Part shown: positions 1-6,875 of the stretch, piece after piece
How the letters are laid out: each line of letters opens with the position of its first letter
Numbering within the stretch: the stretch's first letter is position 1
DNA from: Thermoplasmata archaeon
Lineage (GTDB): Archaea; Thermoplasmatota; Thermoplasmata; Lutacidiplasmatales; UBA184
DNA: 8,709 nt
Reading direction: 5' to 3'
Assembly: GCA_021823085.1 (NCBI GenBank)
Contig: JAKAPG010000064.1
Coordinates: 1-8,709, forward strand
The notes under the pieces: model-generated
What the model saw: the letters and a program-made list of their open reading frames with translations, nothing else
Database searches by the model: none
What the model was told of the DNA's origin: nothing
Program-made: the position numbers and the translations under genes

Positions 1-575
1 GCAGGACCTGTGTTGACCCCGAACATGTCGGCGTTCACCGTCTCGGCGACCATGAGCTCTTCCGGGGCGTGCAACTCGAGGAGTACCTCGAGCCCCGCGC
101 GATGGGCCGCGTCGGAGAGGACCGAGAGCGGGGTGTCGAGCCGCCGCTCGGTCTCGAGGCGGGCGATGAGTAGCACCGCGCTCGCGCCGGCGCGCGAGGC
201 GGCCTCGATCTGTCGCTCGTCGATCACGAAGTCCTTGAACAGGATCGGGAGGCGGCTGGCTCGCGACAGGGCCAGAACATCGGTCACCGCTCCGTCGAAG
301 TGCGGTCGTGTCGCGACGCACGAGAGCCCGCTCGCTCCCGCGCCCGCGGTGATGTGCGCGAACTCCGACACGGTTCTTTCGGGGAGCGCGGGGATCGTCG
401 CGCCCGGGGACCTCCGCTTGTACTCGACCACCACAGCCCATCGATGCGGTGCGCGGGCGATGCTCTGTTTCAGCGAGCCGGGAGGGAAGACGCGGCGCTC
501 GGGAAGCCCGCGGAGGTAGGAGGGCGAGTTCACGTCCTCCCCGATCTCGTCGAGGAGGTAGGCGAGGAAACTCAC
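1..575 (-). CDS. trpC: Indole-3-glycerol-phosphate synthase, 3' end cut by window
   Basis: This enzyme closes the ring of carboxyphenylaminodeoxyribulose 5-phosphate, releasing CO2 and water, to give indole-3-glycerol phosphate for tryptophan synthesis in the cytosol. The visible 191 residues cover most of the TIM barrel. The fragment shows VVVEYKRRSP (E51, K53, R54), LFKDFVID with the catalytic Lys at 114, LLELH with the catalytic Glu at 167, and GVN with Asn188; these match the catalytic set known from Sulfolobus IGPS (E51, K53, K110, E159, N180). The start is a GTG at 573-575 that overlaps the trpD stop by four bases (GTGA) and follows a GGAGG ribosome binding site. Oddities: the motif usually reading N-x-R-D reads N-T-G-P, and SPS reads SPG, so two phosphate- or anthranilate-contacting positions differ. 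About 60 C-terminal residues lie beyond position 1. The family assignment is firm. Confidence 0.93.
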   Translation of the reverse strand, partial: MSFLAYLLDEIGEDVNSPSYLRGLPERRVFPPGSLKQSIARAPHRWAVVVEYKRRSPGATIPALPERTVSEFAHITAGAGASGLSCVATRPHFDGAVTDVLALSRASRLPILFKDFVIDERQIEAASRAGASAVLLIARLETERRLDTPLSVLSDAAHRAGLEVLLELHAPEELMVAETVNADMFGVNTGP

Positions 576-1621
576 GGGGCCTCCGGCGGCCAGGTCCGTG
601 ATCCCGCGAGGTCCCGAAGGCGGGCCAGTACCTCTTCCGCCGCTCCCGAGTCGAGCGCGGCTCGGGCCCGTTCGATCCCGGCCCTCAGGTCCGGCGCGTC
701 CCCCCGCATCCAGAGGGCCGCCCCGCTCGTGAGCAGCACGCTGCCGCGCCGTGCGCCGCGCCCTCCCGCGAGGAGGCGCTCGGTCTCCTCGACGGCCTCC
801 CGCGCGGGCAAGGCATCCAGCGAACCCCTCCGATCCTCGCGCGGCAAGAGCCGGCGCGGGTCGACGCTCGCCCGACGGGTCGCGGCCGTTCCCCGGACGA
901 ACGCGATCGAGCGGGCGCGGGAGGAGAACTCGTCCCTTCCGTCCTCGGAGGCGACGGTGAGCCCCCGGCGCGCACCGATCCGCGGGAGCACCGGTGCGAG
1001 ACGAGCGGCGGTCAACGCGTCCGGGCAGCCGACGATCTGGAACGGCACGCACGCCGGGTTCGTGAGAGGACCGACCAGGTTGAAGATCGTCCGGAACCCG
1101 AGCTGCCGGCGGACCGTCGCGACGGCCCGGGCCGCCGGGTGATACAAAGGAGCGTGGAGGAAGGTGATTCCCTCGCGGTCGAAGGCGGCGCGCCCGAACG
1201 CGCGAGATTCGAGCGCCGGTAGGCCCAGCGCCTCCACGAGGTCGCTCGAGCCGGCCCATCCGCCGGTGGCACCGCGCGCGCTCCGATTGCCGTGCTTCGC
1301 GACCGGCGCCCCCGCGGCGCGGACTACGAACGCGCTCACGGTCCCCACGTTGAACGACGGCCGCGGTGCCCCACCCGAGCCGCAGAGGTCGACCGCACGA
1401 CGGGCGCGGGGTCCCGGAAAGGGGACGGCCCTCTTCCGTACGGCGATCGCGAACGAGGCGATCTCCTCCGTCGTCTCTCCCTTCGCCGCCCATGCGGTCA
1501 GCAGTGCGGCCTTTCGGAGGTCCGGTTCGGCCGGGTCGCACAGGAGGTCCAACGCCCGCGCGACGCCGGCGCTGGTGAGGTCCTCGCCCCGGACCAGCCG
1601 ATCGAGGGGGCCACCGTTCAA
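572..1621 (-). CDS. trpD: Anthranilate phosphoribosyltransferase
   Basis: TrpD transfers phosphoribose from PRPP to anthranilate, the second dedicated step of tryptophan synthesis. The protein is 349 residues, a normal length. The helical N-terminal domain is followed by CGSGGAPR (80-87, the GTGGD PRPP loop), NVGTVSAF (91-98), VAKHGNRS (107-114), AGSSD (123-127), HPAARAVATVRRQLG (161-175), RTIFNLVGPLTNPA (177-190) and the acidic DGRDE (227-231), all in family order. The start is the TTG at 1619-1621: it overlaps the trpG stop (TTGA) and has a good ribosome binding site. A longer in-frame extension only runs through trpG in another frame. Odd: the usual Asp of GTGGD is Ala85, the Lys of KxGSAD appears to be Trp122, and about four extra residues sit between NRS and GSSD. 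Family and context are clear; catalytic efficiency with these changes is unknown. Confidence 0.93.
   Translation of the reverse strand: MNGGPLDRLVRGEDLTSAGVARALDLLCDPAEPDLRKAALLTAWAAKGETTEEIASFAIAVRKRAVPFPGPRARRAVDLCGSGGAPRPSFNVGTVSAFVVRAAGAPVAKHGNRSARGATGGWAGSSDLVEALGLPALESRAFGRAAFDREGITFLHAPLYHPAARAVATVRRQLGFRTIFNLVGPLTNPACVPFQIVGCPDALTAARLAPVLPRIGARRGLTVASEDGRDEFSSRARSIAFVRGTAATRRASVDPRRLLPREDRRGSLDALPAREAVEETERLLAGGRGARRGSVLLTSGAALWMRGDAPDLRAGIERARAALDSGAAEEVLARLRDLAGSRTWPPEAP
580..584 (-). promoter_or_regulatory. Ribosome binding site of trpC
   Basis: On the minus strand GGAGG stands four bases before the GTG at 573-575. It lies inside the last codons of trpD and supports the GTG as the trpC start. 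Confidence 0.65.
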
Positions 1622-2196
1622 CGTCGCACCTCTCCGAGGAAGTTCGCTAACAGCTTCGTCCCCCCTTCCGTCAGGAACGACTCCGGGTGGAACTGGACCC
1701 CGCTGACCGGCAGCCTGCGGTGCCGGACGCCCATCACCGTTCCGTCGCGCGTCGCGGCCGTCCGGATCAAGTCCGGCGGAAGGGAGTGCCCGTCCACGAT
1801 CAGCGAATGGTAGCGCGCCGCGGCGAACGGGCTGGGGACCCCTTCGTACAGCCCATCGTCGTCGTGCCACACCCGGGCGGTCCTCCCATGGACCGGAGTC
1901 CCCCGGATCACCGCAGCTCCGTACACTTCGCCGATGATCTGGTGGCCCAGGCACACTCCGAGGATCGGACGCTCGGCCCCGTAGCGCGCCAGGATTCTCC
2001 GCGCCAGTCCCGTGACCTTCCGATCCCGGGGATGGCCCGGGCCGGGCGACAGGACGAATCCATCGGCGTCGCGCCGGGTCACATCGCCGAACGGCACGTG
2101 GTAGCGGATCGTTTCGACCTCGGCCCCGCGTGCTTCGAGCGCCTGGGCGAGATTGTAGACGAACGAATCCTCGTGATCGACGAGCACGACCTTCAT
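1618..2196 (-). CDS. trpG: Anthranilate synthase glutamine amidotransferase subunit
   Basis: This class I glutamine amidotransferase hydrolyses glutamine and channels ammonia to TrpE for anthranilate formation. The 192-residue protein is the usual length for a stand-alone TrpG. It begins MKVVLVDHEDSF, followed by the oxyanion-loop motif SPGPGHP (50-56), the nucleophile elbow GVCLGHQ with Cys82, an YHSL segment (129-132), and VQFHPES with His170 and Glu172 completing the catalytic triad. The ATG at 2194-2196 overlaps the trpE stop by four bases (ATGA), with a G-rich stretch (2201-2205) four bases upstream. TrpG and PabA cannot be separated by sequence alone, and in some organisms one protein serves both pathways; the position between trpE and trpD favours TrpG. 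Confidence 0.96.
   Translation of the reverse strand: MKVVLVDHEDSFVYNLAQALEARGAEVETIRYHVPFGDVTRRDADGFVLSPGPGHPRDRKVTGLARRILARYGAERPILGVCLGHQIIGEVYGAAVIRGTPVHGRTARVWHDDDGLYEGVPSPFAAARYHSLIVDGHSLPPDLIRTAATRDGTVMGVRHRRLPVSGVQFHPESFLTEGGTKLLANFLGEVRR
1627..1635 (-). promoter_or_regulatory. Ribosome binding site that fixes the TTG start of trpD
   Basis: On the minus strand GGAGAGGTG ends five bases before the TTG at 1619-1621. No ATG or GTG in frame sits near this point, so this site together with the TTGA overlap is the reason for choosing TTG as start. Confidence 0.7.
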
Positions 2197-3398
2197 CGAT
2201 CCCCCGGCCCGATCAGCGTCGCCTCCACCATCCCCAGCTTGACCCGGACCTCGTCGTACTCCCGTCGCGGCACGGAGTCCCAGACGATGCCGGCGCCCGC
2301 GGCCGTGTAGAGGTCGGAGCGGTGGGCGAACGCGGTGCGTATCGCGAGCGCCCAGGTCGCGCTCCCGTCGTCCGTGAGGAGGCCCACCGCCCCCGCGTAC
2401 GGTCCCCTCCAAGTACGTTCCTCCCGGCGGAGCAGCTGGGTGGCTCGGACCTTGGGCGCGCCGCTGACCGTGCCCGCGGGGAACGTCGCCGAGAGCGTCG
2501 TCCACGGTCCCGTCCCGCGGGGCACGCGCCCGTCCACGCGGCTGATCAGGTGCTGGAGTCGCGCAAAGCGGTACGGGCGCTCTCTCCAGACGACGCGCAC
2601 GGAGCCGGGTCGGGCGATGCGGCCGAGGTCGTTGCGCGCGAGGTCGACCAGCATCCGGTGCTCCGCGAGCTCCTTCGGGTCCCTCGAGAGCGGCGGGCGA
2701 CCGGGCCAAGGGTCCCGGGGCAGCGTTCCTGCGATCGGATGGATGGTCGCCCGAGGGGGATCCAGCTCGACCACGGACTCCGGGCTCGCGCCGACGATCT
2801 CTCGGTCATCGAACCGGAGGTAGTAGAAGTAGGCGAACCTCTCCCGGGCGCGGAGCCGCCCGGCGCGGACCAGGAGATCGTTCGGACGGTGGAAACGCCG
2901 ACGGCTCGCCAGCACGATCTGGAATGCGTCGCCGTTCCCGATCGCATCGTGCAATCGGCGCACGGAGTCCTGGTAGCGACGCGACGGCAGCGTCTCCTCC
3001 CGGGGCGGAACGACGGGCCGGGATTCGGTCGCCTTCGACGGGGCTCGGCCCGGGCGGGTCCTCGTGCGATGCCAGCGAAGCCGATCGACGAGCGCGAACT
3101 CCCCGAGCGGAAACGGGGATCCCGCAGGAACGCGGCGCAGGAGGGGCTCCCAGAGCGAGACTGCGTCAAAGCCGACGTAGCCGACCAGCGCGCGCCCCCG
3201 AGTCCCCCGGAGCGCGCGGCGAGTGCGCGCGTCGAGCTCTTCGACCGTATCGGAGCGCTGAAGGCGGAAGCGATCCGCGGGATCTACGAACGACGCCGCC
3301 CAGCGGCCCGGGGCCCCCGGGGCATCTCCGCGCTCGAAGTATCCGGCGACGGCTCGCCCGTCCGACGCCCGGCAGAACTCCTCCCATGCGTCGATCAT
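2193..3398 (-). CDS. trpE: Anthranilate synthase chorismate-binding subunit
   Basis: TrpE converts chorismate plus ammonia (from TrpG) to anthranilate and pyruvate. The 401-residue protein is slightly shorter than the 421-residue Sulfolobus enzyme. Signatures in order: GYVGFDAV (73-80), GNGDAFQIVLASR (154-166), HPIAGT (220-225), AEHRMLVDLARNDLGR (245-260), FPAGTVSGAPK (306-316), YAGAVG (334-339), AIRT (352-355), AGAGIVWDS (367-375) and EYDEVRVK (380-387). Ala in PIAGT, where aminodeoxychorismate synthase (PabB) has Lys, supports TrpE, as does the trpEGDC order. The ATG at 3396-3398 overlaps the lysC stop (ATGA), with GAGGG at 3408-3412. The N-terminal tryptophan-feedback motif LLES is replaced by YFER (20-23); Glu remains but the regulatory Ser is Arg, so feedback inhibition may be altered or absent (inference). 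Confidence 0.95.
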   Translation of the reverse strand: MIDAWEEFCRASDGRAVAGYFERGDAPGAPGRWAASFVDPADRFRLQRSDTVEELDARTRRALRGTRGRALVGYVGFDAVSLWEPLLRRVPAGSPFPLGEFALVDRLRWHRTRTRPGRAPSKATESRPVVPPREETLPSRRYQDSVRRLHDAIGNGDAFQIVLASRRRFHRPNDLLVRAGRLRARERFAYFYYLRFDDREIVGASPESVVELDPPRATIHPIAGTLPRDPWPGRPPLSRDPKELAEHRMLVDLARNDLGRIARPGSVRVVWRERPYRFARLQHLISRVDGRVPRGTGPWTTLSATFPAGTVSGAPKVRATQLLRREERTWRGPYAGAVGLLTDDGSATWALAIRTAFAHRSDLYTAAGAGIVWDSVPRREYDEVRVKLGMVEATLIGPGDR

Positions 3399-4714
3399 CG
3401 GTCGTGTCCCTCGACCAGGGCTCGGTGCAGTGCGCGAACGGCGGGCGCGCCACCCGGGACCGGTAGCGCGAAGGAGATCGATCGAGGGGTCGCGCTGAGA
3501 CCTTCCCCCTGGGCCAGGATCGTCGCGGGGATCCGGCCCAGATCGTCCAACACACCGTCGCCGATCGCCGTGACGAGCGCGATCGGAAGGGGGCCCTCGA
3601 GGACCGCGGGTCCCGAGCGGAAGAGCGGGTCGAGGACCTCCCGCGCCCGTCGGCCGCGGCCTCGTTCGAGGACGAGACTCAGACAGGTGGAGGAGGTGAA
3701 GAGCGTCACGATGTTGATGCCGTGCTCGCTCAGGCGCTCGCTCGCATCGGCGACGACGCCCGGCCGCTGCCGTCCGCCGGGCACCCGGATCCGCACGAGG
3801 CTCAGGGGGGAGAGCAACGTGACGGCCCGCATCCCGTCGGGGCCGCGGGGGGGCCCGATGACCGTGGCGACGTTCGGGTCCTCGAGGGAGCGGACGACGA
3901 TCTCGAGGCCCGCGAGTCGCGCCGGCTCGACCGTGAGCGGGTGCAGCACCTTCGCCCCGAATTGCGCGAGCTCTTCGGCCTCCTCGTAGGAAAGACGCGC
4001 GATCGGGAGCGCGTGCGCGACGAGCCGCGGATCCGCGCTGAGGACCGAGACGTCCCGTTTGATCAGCTCGACCCGACGGGCGCCGAGGATCGCTCCGATC
4101 GCGGTCGCCGAATAGTCCGAACCTCCCCGACCGAGCGTGGCGACGTGCCCTTCGAGGCTCCGACCGAAGTACCCCGTGACGACCGGGACCCGGCCCTGCC
4201 GGAGAATCCCGAGGAGTCCGGCACGGACCGCCGGTCGCGAGCGATCGAGCAGCACGGTGGCGCGGCCGTAATGGTCGTCCGTGATCAAACCGAGCCGGTC
4301 CGCCTCCACGGCGACCGCCGGAATGCCCTGTTCGTCCAGGAGCCGAGTGAGCCAGTCGACCGCGAGCCGCTCGCCCTGGCTGAGCACCCGATCGGCGAGG
4401 GGCGGGTCCGCTCCTCCCCGATCCTCGACCGCACTCACCAGTCGGGCGAGCCGTTCGAGATGTCGACGGCCGGCGGCCGGTAGACCCGGGTGCCGCCGGG
4501 CGATCCCGGCGAGGGCTCGTCGATGGCCGACCGTGTCGTGCGGCGCTTCGAGAACGGACTTCAGGCGATCGGTCACGCCTCCCCGGGCGGAGGCCACGAC
4601 CACGGTGGGGAGGCCGAGGGCGCGCAGGGCGCGGGTCCGTGCGACGATGCGGTCGGGTTCGGCGACGGACGCACCCCCAAACTTCACCACGTACGGACGA
4701 ACGTGACGCCTCAC
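3395..4714 (-). CDS. lysC: Aspartate kinase, monofunctional, with two ACT domains
   Basis: The enzyme phosphorylates L-aspartate to 4-aspartyl phosphate, the first step to aspartate semialdehyde. The 439-residue protein has an amino-acid kinase domain starting VVKFGGAS (9-16), SARGGVTDRL (42-51), SQGERLAVDWL (112-122), GYFG (181-184) and LGRGGSDYSA (194-203), then SADPR (226-230) and YEEAEELAQFGAKVLHP (243-259). Two C-terminal ACT modules follow (about 303-365 and 375-435), the usual site of allosteric control. No homoserine dehydrogenase domain follows, so it is not a fusion. The GTG at 4712-4714 overlaps the asd stop (GTGA); only a weak G-run precedes it. The ATP-site segment normally reading W-T-D-V reads I-K-R-D-V (218-222), keeping Asp only. 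Placement directly after asd and between aro and trp genes suggests that it feeds aromatic synthesis. Confidence 0.94.
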   Translation of the reverse strand: MRRHVRPYVVKFGGASVAEPDRIVARTRALRALGLPTVVVASARGGVTDRLKSVLEAPHDTVGHRRALAGIARRHPGLPAAGRRHLERLARLVSAVEDRGGADPPLADRVLSQGERLAVDWLTRLLDEQGIPAVAVEADRLGLITDDHYGRATVLLDRSRPAVRAGLLGILRQGRVPVVTGYFGRSLEGHVATLGRGGSDYSATAIGAILGARRVELIKRDVSVLSADPRLVAHALPIARLSYEEAEELAQFGAKVLHPLTVEPARLAGLEIVVRSLEDPNVATVIGPPRGPDGMRAVTLLSPLSLVRIRVPGGRQRPGVVADASERLSEHGINIVTLFTSSTCLSLVLERGRGRRAREVLDPLFRSGPAVLEGPLPIALVTAIGDGVLDDLGRIPATILAQGEGLSATPRSISFALPVPGGAPAVRALHRALVEGHDR

Positions 4715-5796
4715 GTCGCTCGCCCCCGACCGAGGTACCCTCGTTCGGCCGCGAGCTCCGCATTCAGCACGGAGCCGCCGGCGCCGCCTCGGACCGCATT
4801 GTGGGAAAGGGCGAAGAATCGCAGGTACGGGGCCTCCCAGCGGACCCGTCCCACACTGACGGCCATTCCGCGGGCGCGCGCCGGCGAGCCGGCCCAGCGA
4901 TCGCGGACCGGCTGCGGGCGGTCCGTCTCGCTGCGAAGGGCGATCGCCGGATGCGGGGCGGTCGGGAGGCCGTGGCCGACCAGAGGGTCGAACCTCATCC
5001 AGGCCCTCTCGAGCGCGCCTTGCGAAGGTCGCTGCCGTGCCTCGACCGTGATCGCCTCCAAGTGTCCGTCGCGAACCCCGACCCGGGCGCAATGAACCAC
5101 GAACGGAACGGCGCTCGGGCGGACCGCGCGACCGGCGACGGAACCCAGCATCCGCTGGGACTCGGCGGCGACTTTCTCCTCCTCGCGCGCAATGAACGGG
5201 ACGACGTTGTCGGTGATCGCGAGCGAGGCGACTCCGAGGAGGCCGGCCCCGCTCAGGGCCTGATAGGTCGTGACGTGCACGGCTCGGGGCCGGAGAAGGT
5301 CCCAGACCGGTCGCAGCGCGACGACGAGACCCGCCGCGCTGCAGTTCGGGTCCGCGACGATGAGACCCGAGCGCGCGCCCCGCCCACGGACCAGGGCGTC
5401 TAGGTGGTCCGCGTTGACCTCGGGAACGAGCAGCGGGACCCGAGGGTCCATCCGGTGGTCCGAGGCGTTCGTAAAGACGTCGACCCCTCGCCGCGCGAGC
5501 TCCGTCTCGACCCGCCCGGCGGTTCCGGACGGGAGCCCGCTGAACACGAGGTCGACGCCCCGCCGCGCGATCTCGGCCGGGCCGACGGACCGGAGTCGGA
5601 GGTCGGACGCGGCCGGCGGGCACTCCTCGGAAAGCTGCCAGAGGTCCGAGAGCCGCTGGCCCGAGTTCCGATCGGACCCGACCAGCAGCGTGAGCTCGAA
5701 GACCGGATGATCGCCGAGCAGCCGTGCGAAATGCTGCCCGATGTATCCGCTCGCCCCCAGGATCGCGCAACGAAGACGGGTCGGAGAGCGGGTCAT
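4711..5796 (-). CDS. asd: Aspartate-semialdehyde dehydrogenase, archaeal/fungal type
   Basis: Asd reduces 4-aspartyl phosphate to L-aspartate 4-semialdehyde with NADPH. The 361-residue protein opens with a Rossmann nucleotide-binding loop, LGASGYIGQ (13-21), followed by FSGLPSGTAG (85-94), TNASDHRMDP (109-118) and LVPEVN (123-128), which are typical of the archaeal/fungal subfamily. The catalytic Cys is C152 in DPNCSAAG, with TYQALSGAG (177-185), a GHLEA segment whose His245 is the likely catalytic base, and HNAVRGGAGGSVLNAEL (332-348) near the C terminus. The ATG at 5794-5796 overlaps the aroC stop by four bases (ATGA), and a run of six G lies nine bases upstream. It is paired with lysC, the preceding reaction step. 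In archaea its product can serve lysine, threonine and methionine synthesis, and also dehydroquinate synthesis; the aro/trp surroundings point to the latter (inference). Confidence 0.95.
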   Translation of the reverse strand: MTRSPTRLRCAILGASGYIGQHFARLLGDHPVFELTLLVGSDRNSGQRLSDLWQLSEECPPAASDLRLRSVGPAEIARRGVDLVFSGLPSGTAGRVETELARRGVDVFTNASDHRMDPRVPLLVPEVNADHLDALVRGRGARSGLIVADPNCSAAGLVVALRPVWDLLRPRAVHVTTYQALSGAGLLGVASLAITDNVVPFIAREEEKVAAESQRMLGSVAGRAVRPSAVPFVVHCARVGVRDGHLEAITVEARQRPSQGALERAWMRFDPLVGHGLPTAPHPAIALRSETDRPQPVRDRWAGSPARARGMAVSVGRVRWEAPYLRFFALSHNAVRGGAGGSVLNAELAAERGYLGRGRAT

Positions 5797-6875
5797 CGCA
5801 GGAATCCCCCCGCGAGGGCGAGATCCGTGAGTGCGATTGCTCCGATGCTCTCCGCAACCACGACCGCCCGAGGAACGATGCACGGATCGTGCCGACCGGC
5901 GACGACGATCTCGGTGTCGGCGTGCCGCTCGAGGTCGACGGTGCGCTGAGGCCGTGCGATGGAGCTCGTCGGTTTGACCACGACGCGGTAGACGATCGGC
6001 ATCCCCGTCGCGAGGCCGCCGAGGATGCCCCCGGCGTGGTTCGTGAGCGTCACCACGCGATCGTTCTTCCACGCGAAGGCATCGTTGTGAGCGCTGCCCC
6101 GCATCTGCGCGGCGGCGAAACCCGCCCCGAACTCGATCCCCTTCACCGCGGGGACGGAGAACGCGAGATGCGCGATCGAGCTCTCGATCGAGTCGAAGAA
6201 CGGCTCCCCCAGCCCCACGGGGGCGCCGTCCACGCGAACCTCGATCACGCCTCCGACGCTGTCGCCGTCGCGGCGGGCTTCCGCGATCTCGGCCTCCATC
6301 GCTTCCGCCATCTCGGCGATTGGGCACGCGACCTCGTTCGCCGCTACCCGAGCGCGCAGCTCGGCGATCGGGAGATCCGCGGGAACGTCCGCCGTGACCG
6401 ACCCGATCGAGCGCGTGAATCCGGCGATCTCCATGCCGAGCGGCCGAAGGAGCTGACGGCCGATCGCACCGGCGATGACGAGTCCGACGGTCATTCGGCC
6501 GGAGAAGATCCCTCCTCCCGAGAGGTCTGCCTCGGGCCCGTAGCGTCGGCGCGCCGGATAGTCGGCGTGTCCCGGACGGGGCGTCGCCCGGAGGCGGTCG
6601 TACGGCTCGCGACGTACGTCCTCGTTCGCCACATGCGCGCGAAAGCCTCCCTTCGAACGACCGTCCTCGATCCCGCGATCGACTACGATCCGGTCCTCTT
6701 CCCGGCGTTTGGTCGCGAGTCGGCGCCCGACCGGCCGGCGCCGGTCGAGTTCCTGTTGGATGAGCGCGACGTCGATCTCTCGACCCTCGGGAATCCCTTC
6801 GATCTCGATCCCGACCTCCGGTCCGTGGCTGGACCCGAAGATCGTAATGCGGTAGCGTTCCCCCCACCGCATCAT
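5793..6875 (-). CDS. aroC: Chorismate synthase
   Basis: Chorismate synthase removes phosphate from EPSP by a 1,4-elimination needing reduced FMN, giving chorismate. The 360-residue protein carries FGSSHG (13-18) with catalytic His17, RPGHAD (100-105) with catalytic His103, SGGGIFSGR (119-127), GDSVGGVIEV (204-213), AVKGIEFGAGF (243-253), NHAGGILGGLATGMPI (279-294) and GRHDPCIVPRAV (327-338). No flavin reductase domain is fused to it, so reduced FMN must come from elsewhere. Two adjacent ATG codons exist; the first (6873-6875) gives the ATGA overlap seen at other junctions and has GAGG six bases upstream (6882-6885), while the second would shorten the protein by one residue. The signature GESHG reads GSSHG here. 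Its product is the TrpE substrate encoded three genes downstream. Confidence 0.97.
   Translation of the reverse strand: MMRWGERYRITIFGSSHGPEVGIEIEGIPEGREIDVALIQQELDRRRPVGRRLATKRREEDRIVVDRGIEDGRSKGGFRAHVANEDVRREPYDRLRATPRPGHADYPARRRYGPEADLSGGGIFSGRMTVGLVIAGAIGRQLLRPLGMEIAGFTRSIGSVTADVPADLPIAELRARVAANEVACPIAEMAEAMEAEIAEARRDGDSVGGVIEVRVDGAPVGLGEPFFDSIESSIAHLAFSVPAVKGIEFGAGFAAAQMRGSAHNDAFAWKNDRVVTLTNHAGGILGGLATGMPIVYRVVVKPTSSIARPQRTVDLERHADTEIVVAGRHDPCIVPRAVVVAESIGAIALTDLALAGGFLR

Noticed and set aside
1618..3398. Aminodeoxychorismate synthase (PabB/PabA) as an alternative for trpE/trpG
   Set aside because: The large subunit has PIAGT where PabB has PIKGT, and trpD and trpC follow directly.
2130..3989. 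Plus-strand open frame of 619 codons, with other long plus-strand frames (for example 300-1142, 3722-4483 and 5724-7019)
   Set aside because: They lie opposite well-conserved enzymes, are rich in Arg/Pro/Ala/Gly, show no recognisable domain and cross gene boundaries. Long antisense frames are expected at this GC content.
3395..5857. Long upstream in-frame extensions of lysC, trpE, asd, aroC and trpD, which look like fusion proteins
   Set aside because: Each extension runs through the preceding gene in a different frame and yields low-complexity Arg/Gly/Pro sequence. The family start signature falls exactly at the 4-base overlap, so these are not fusions.
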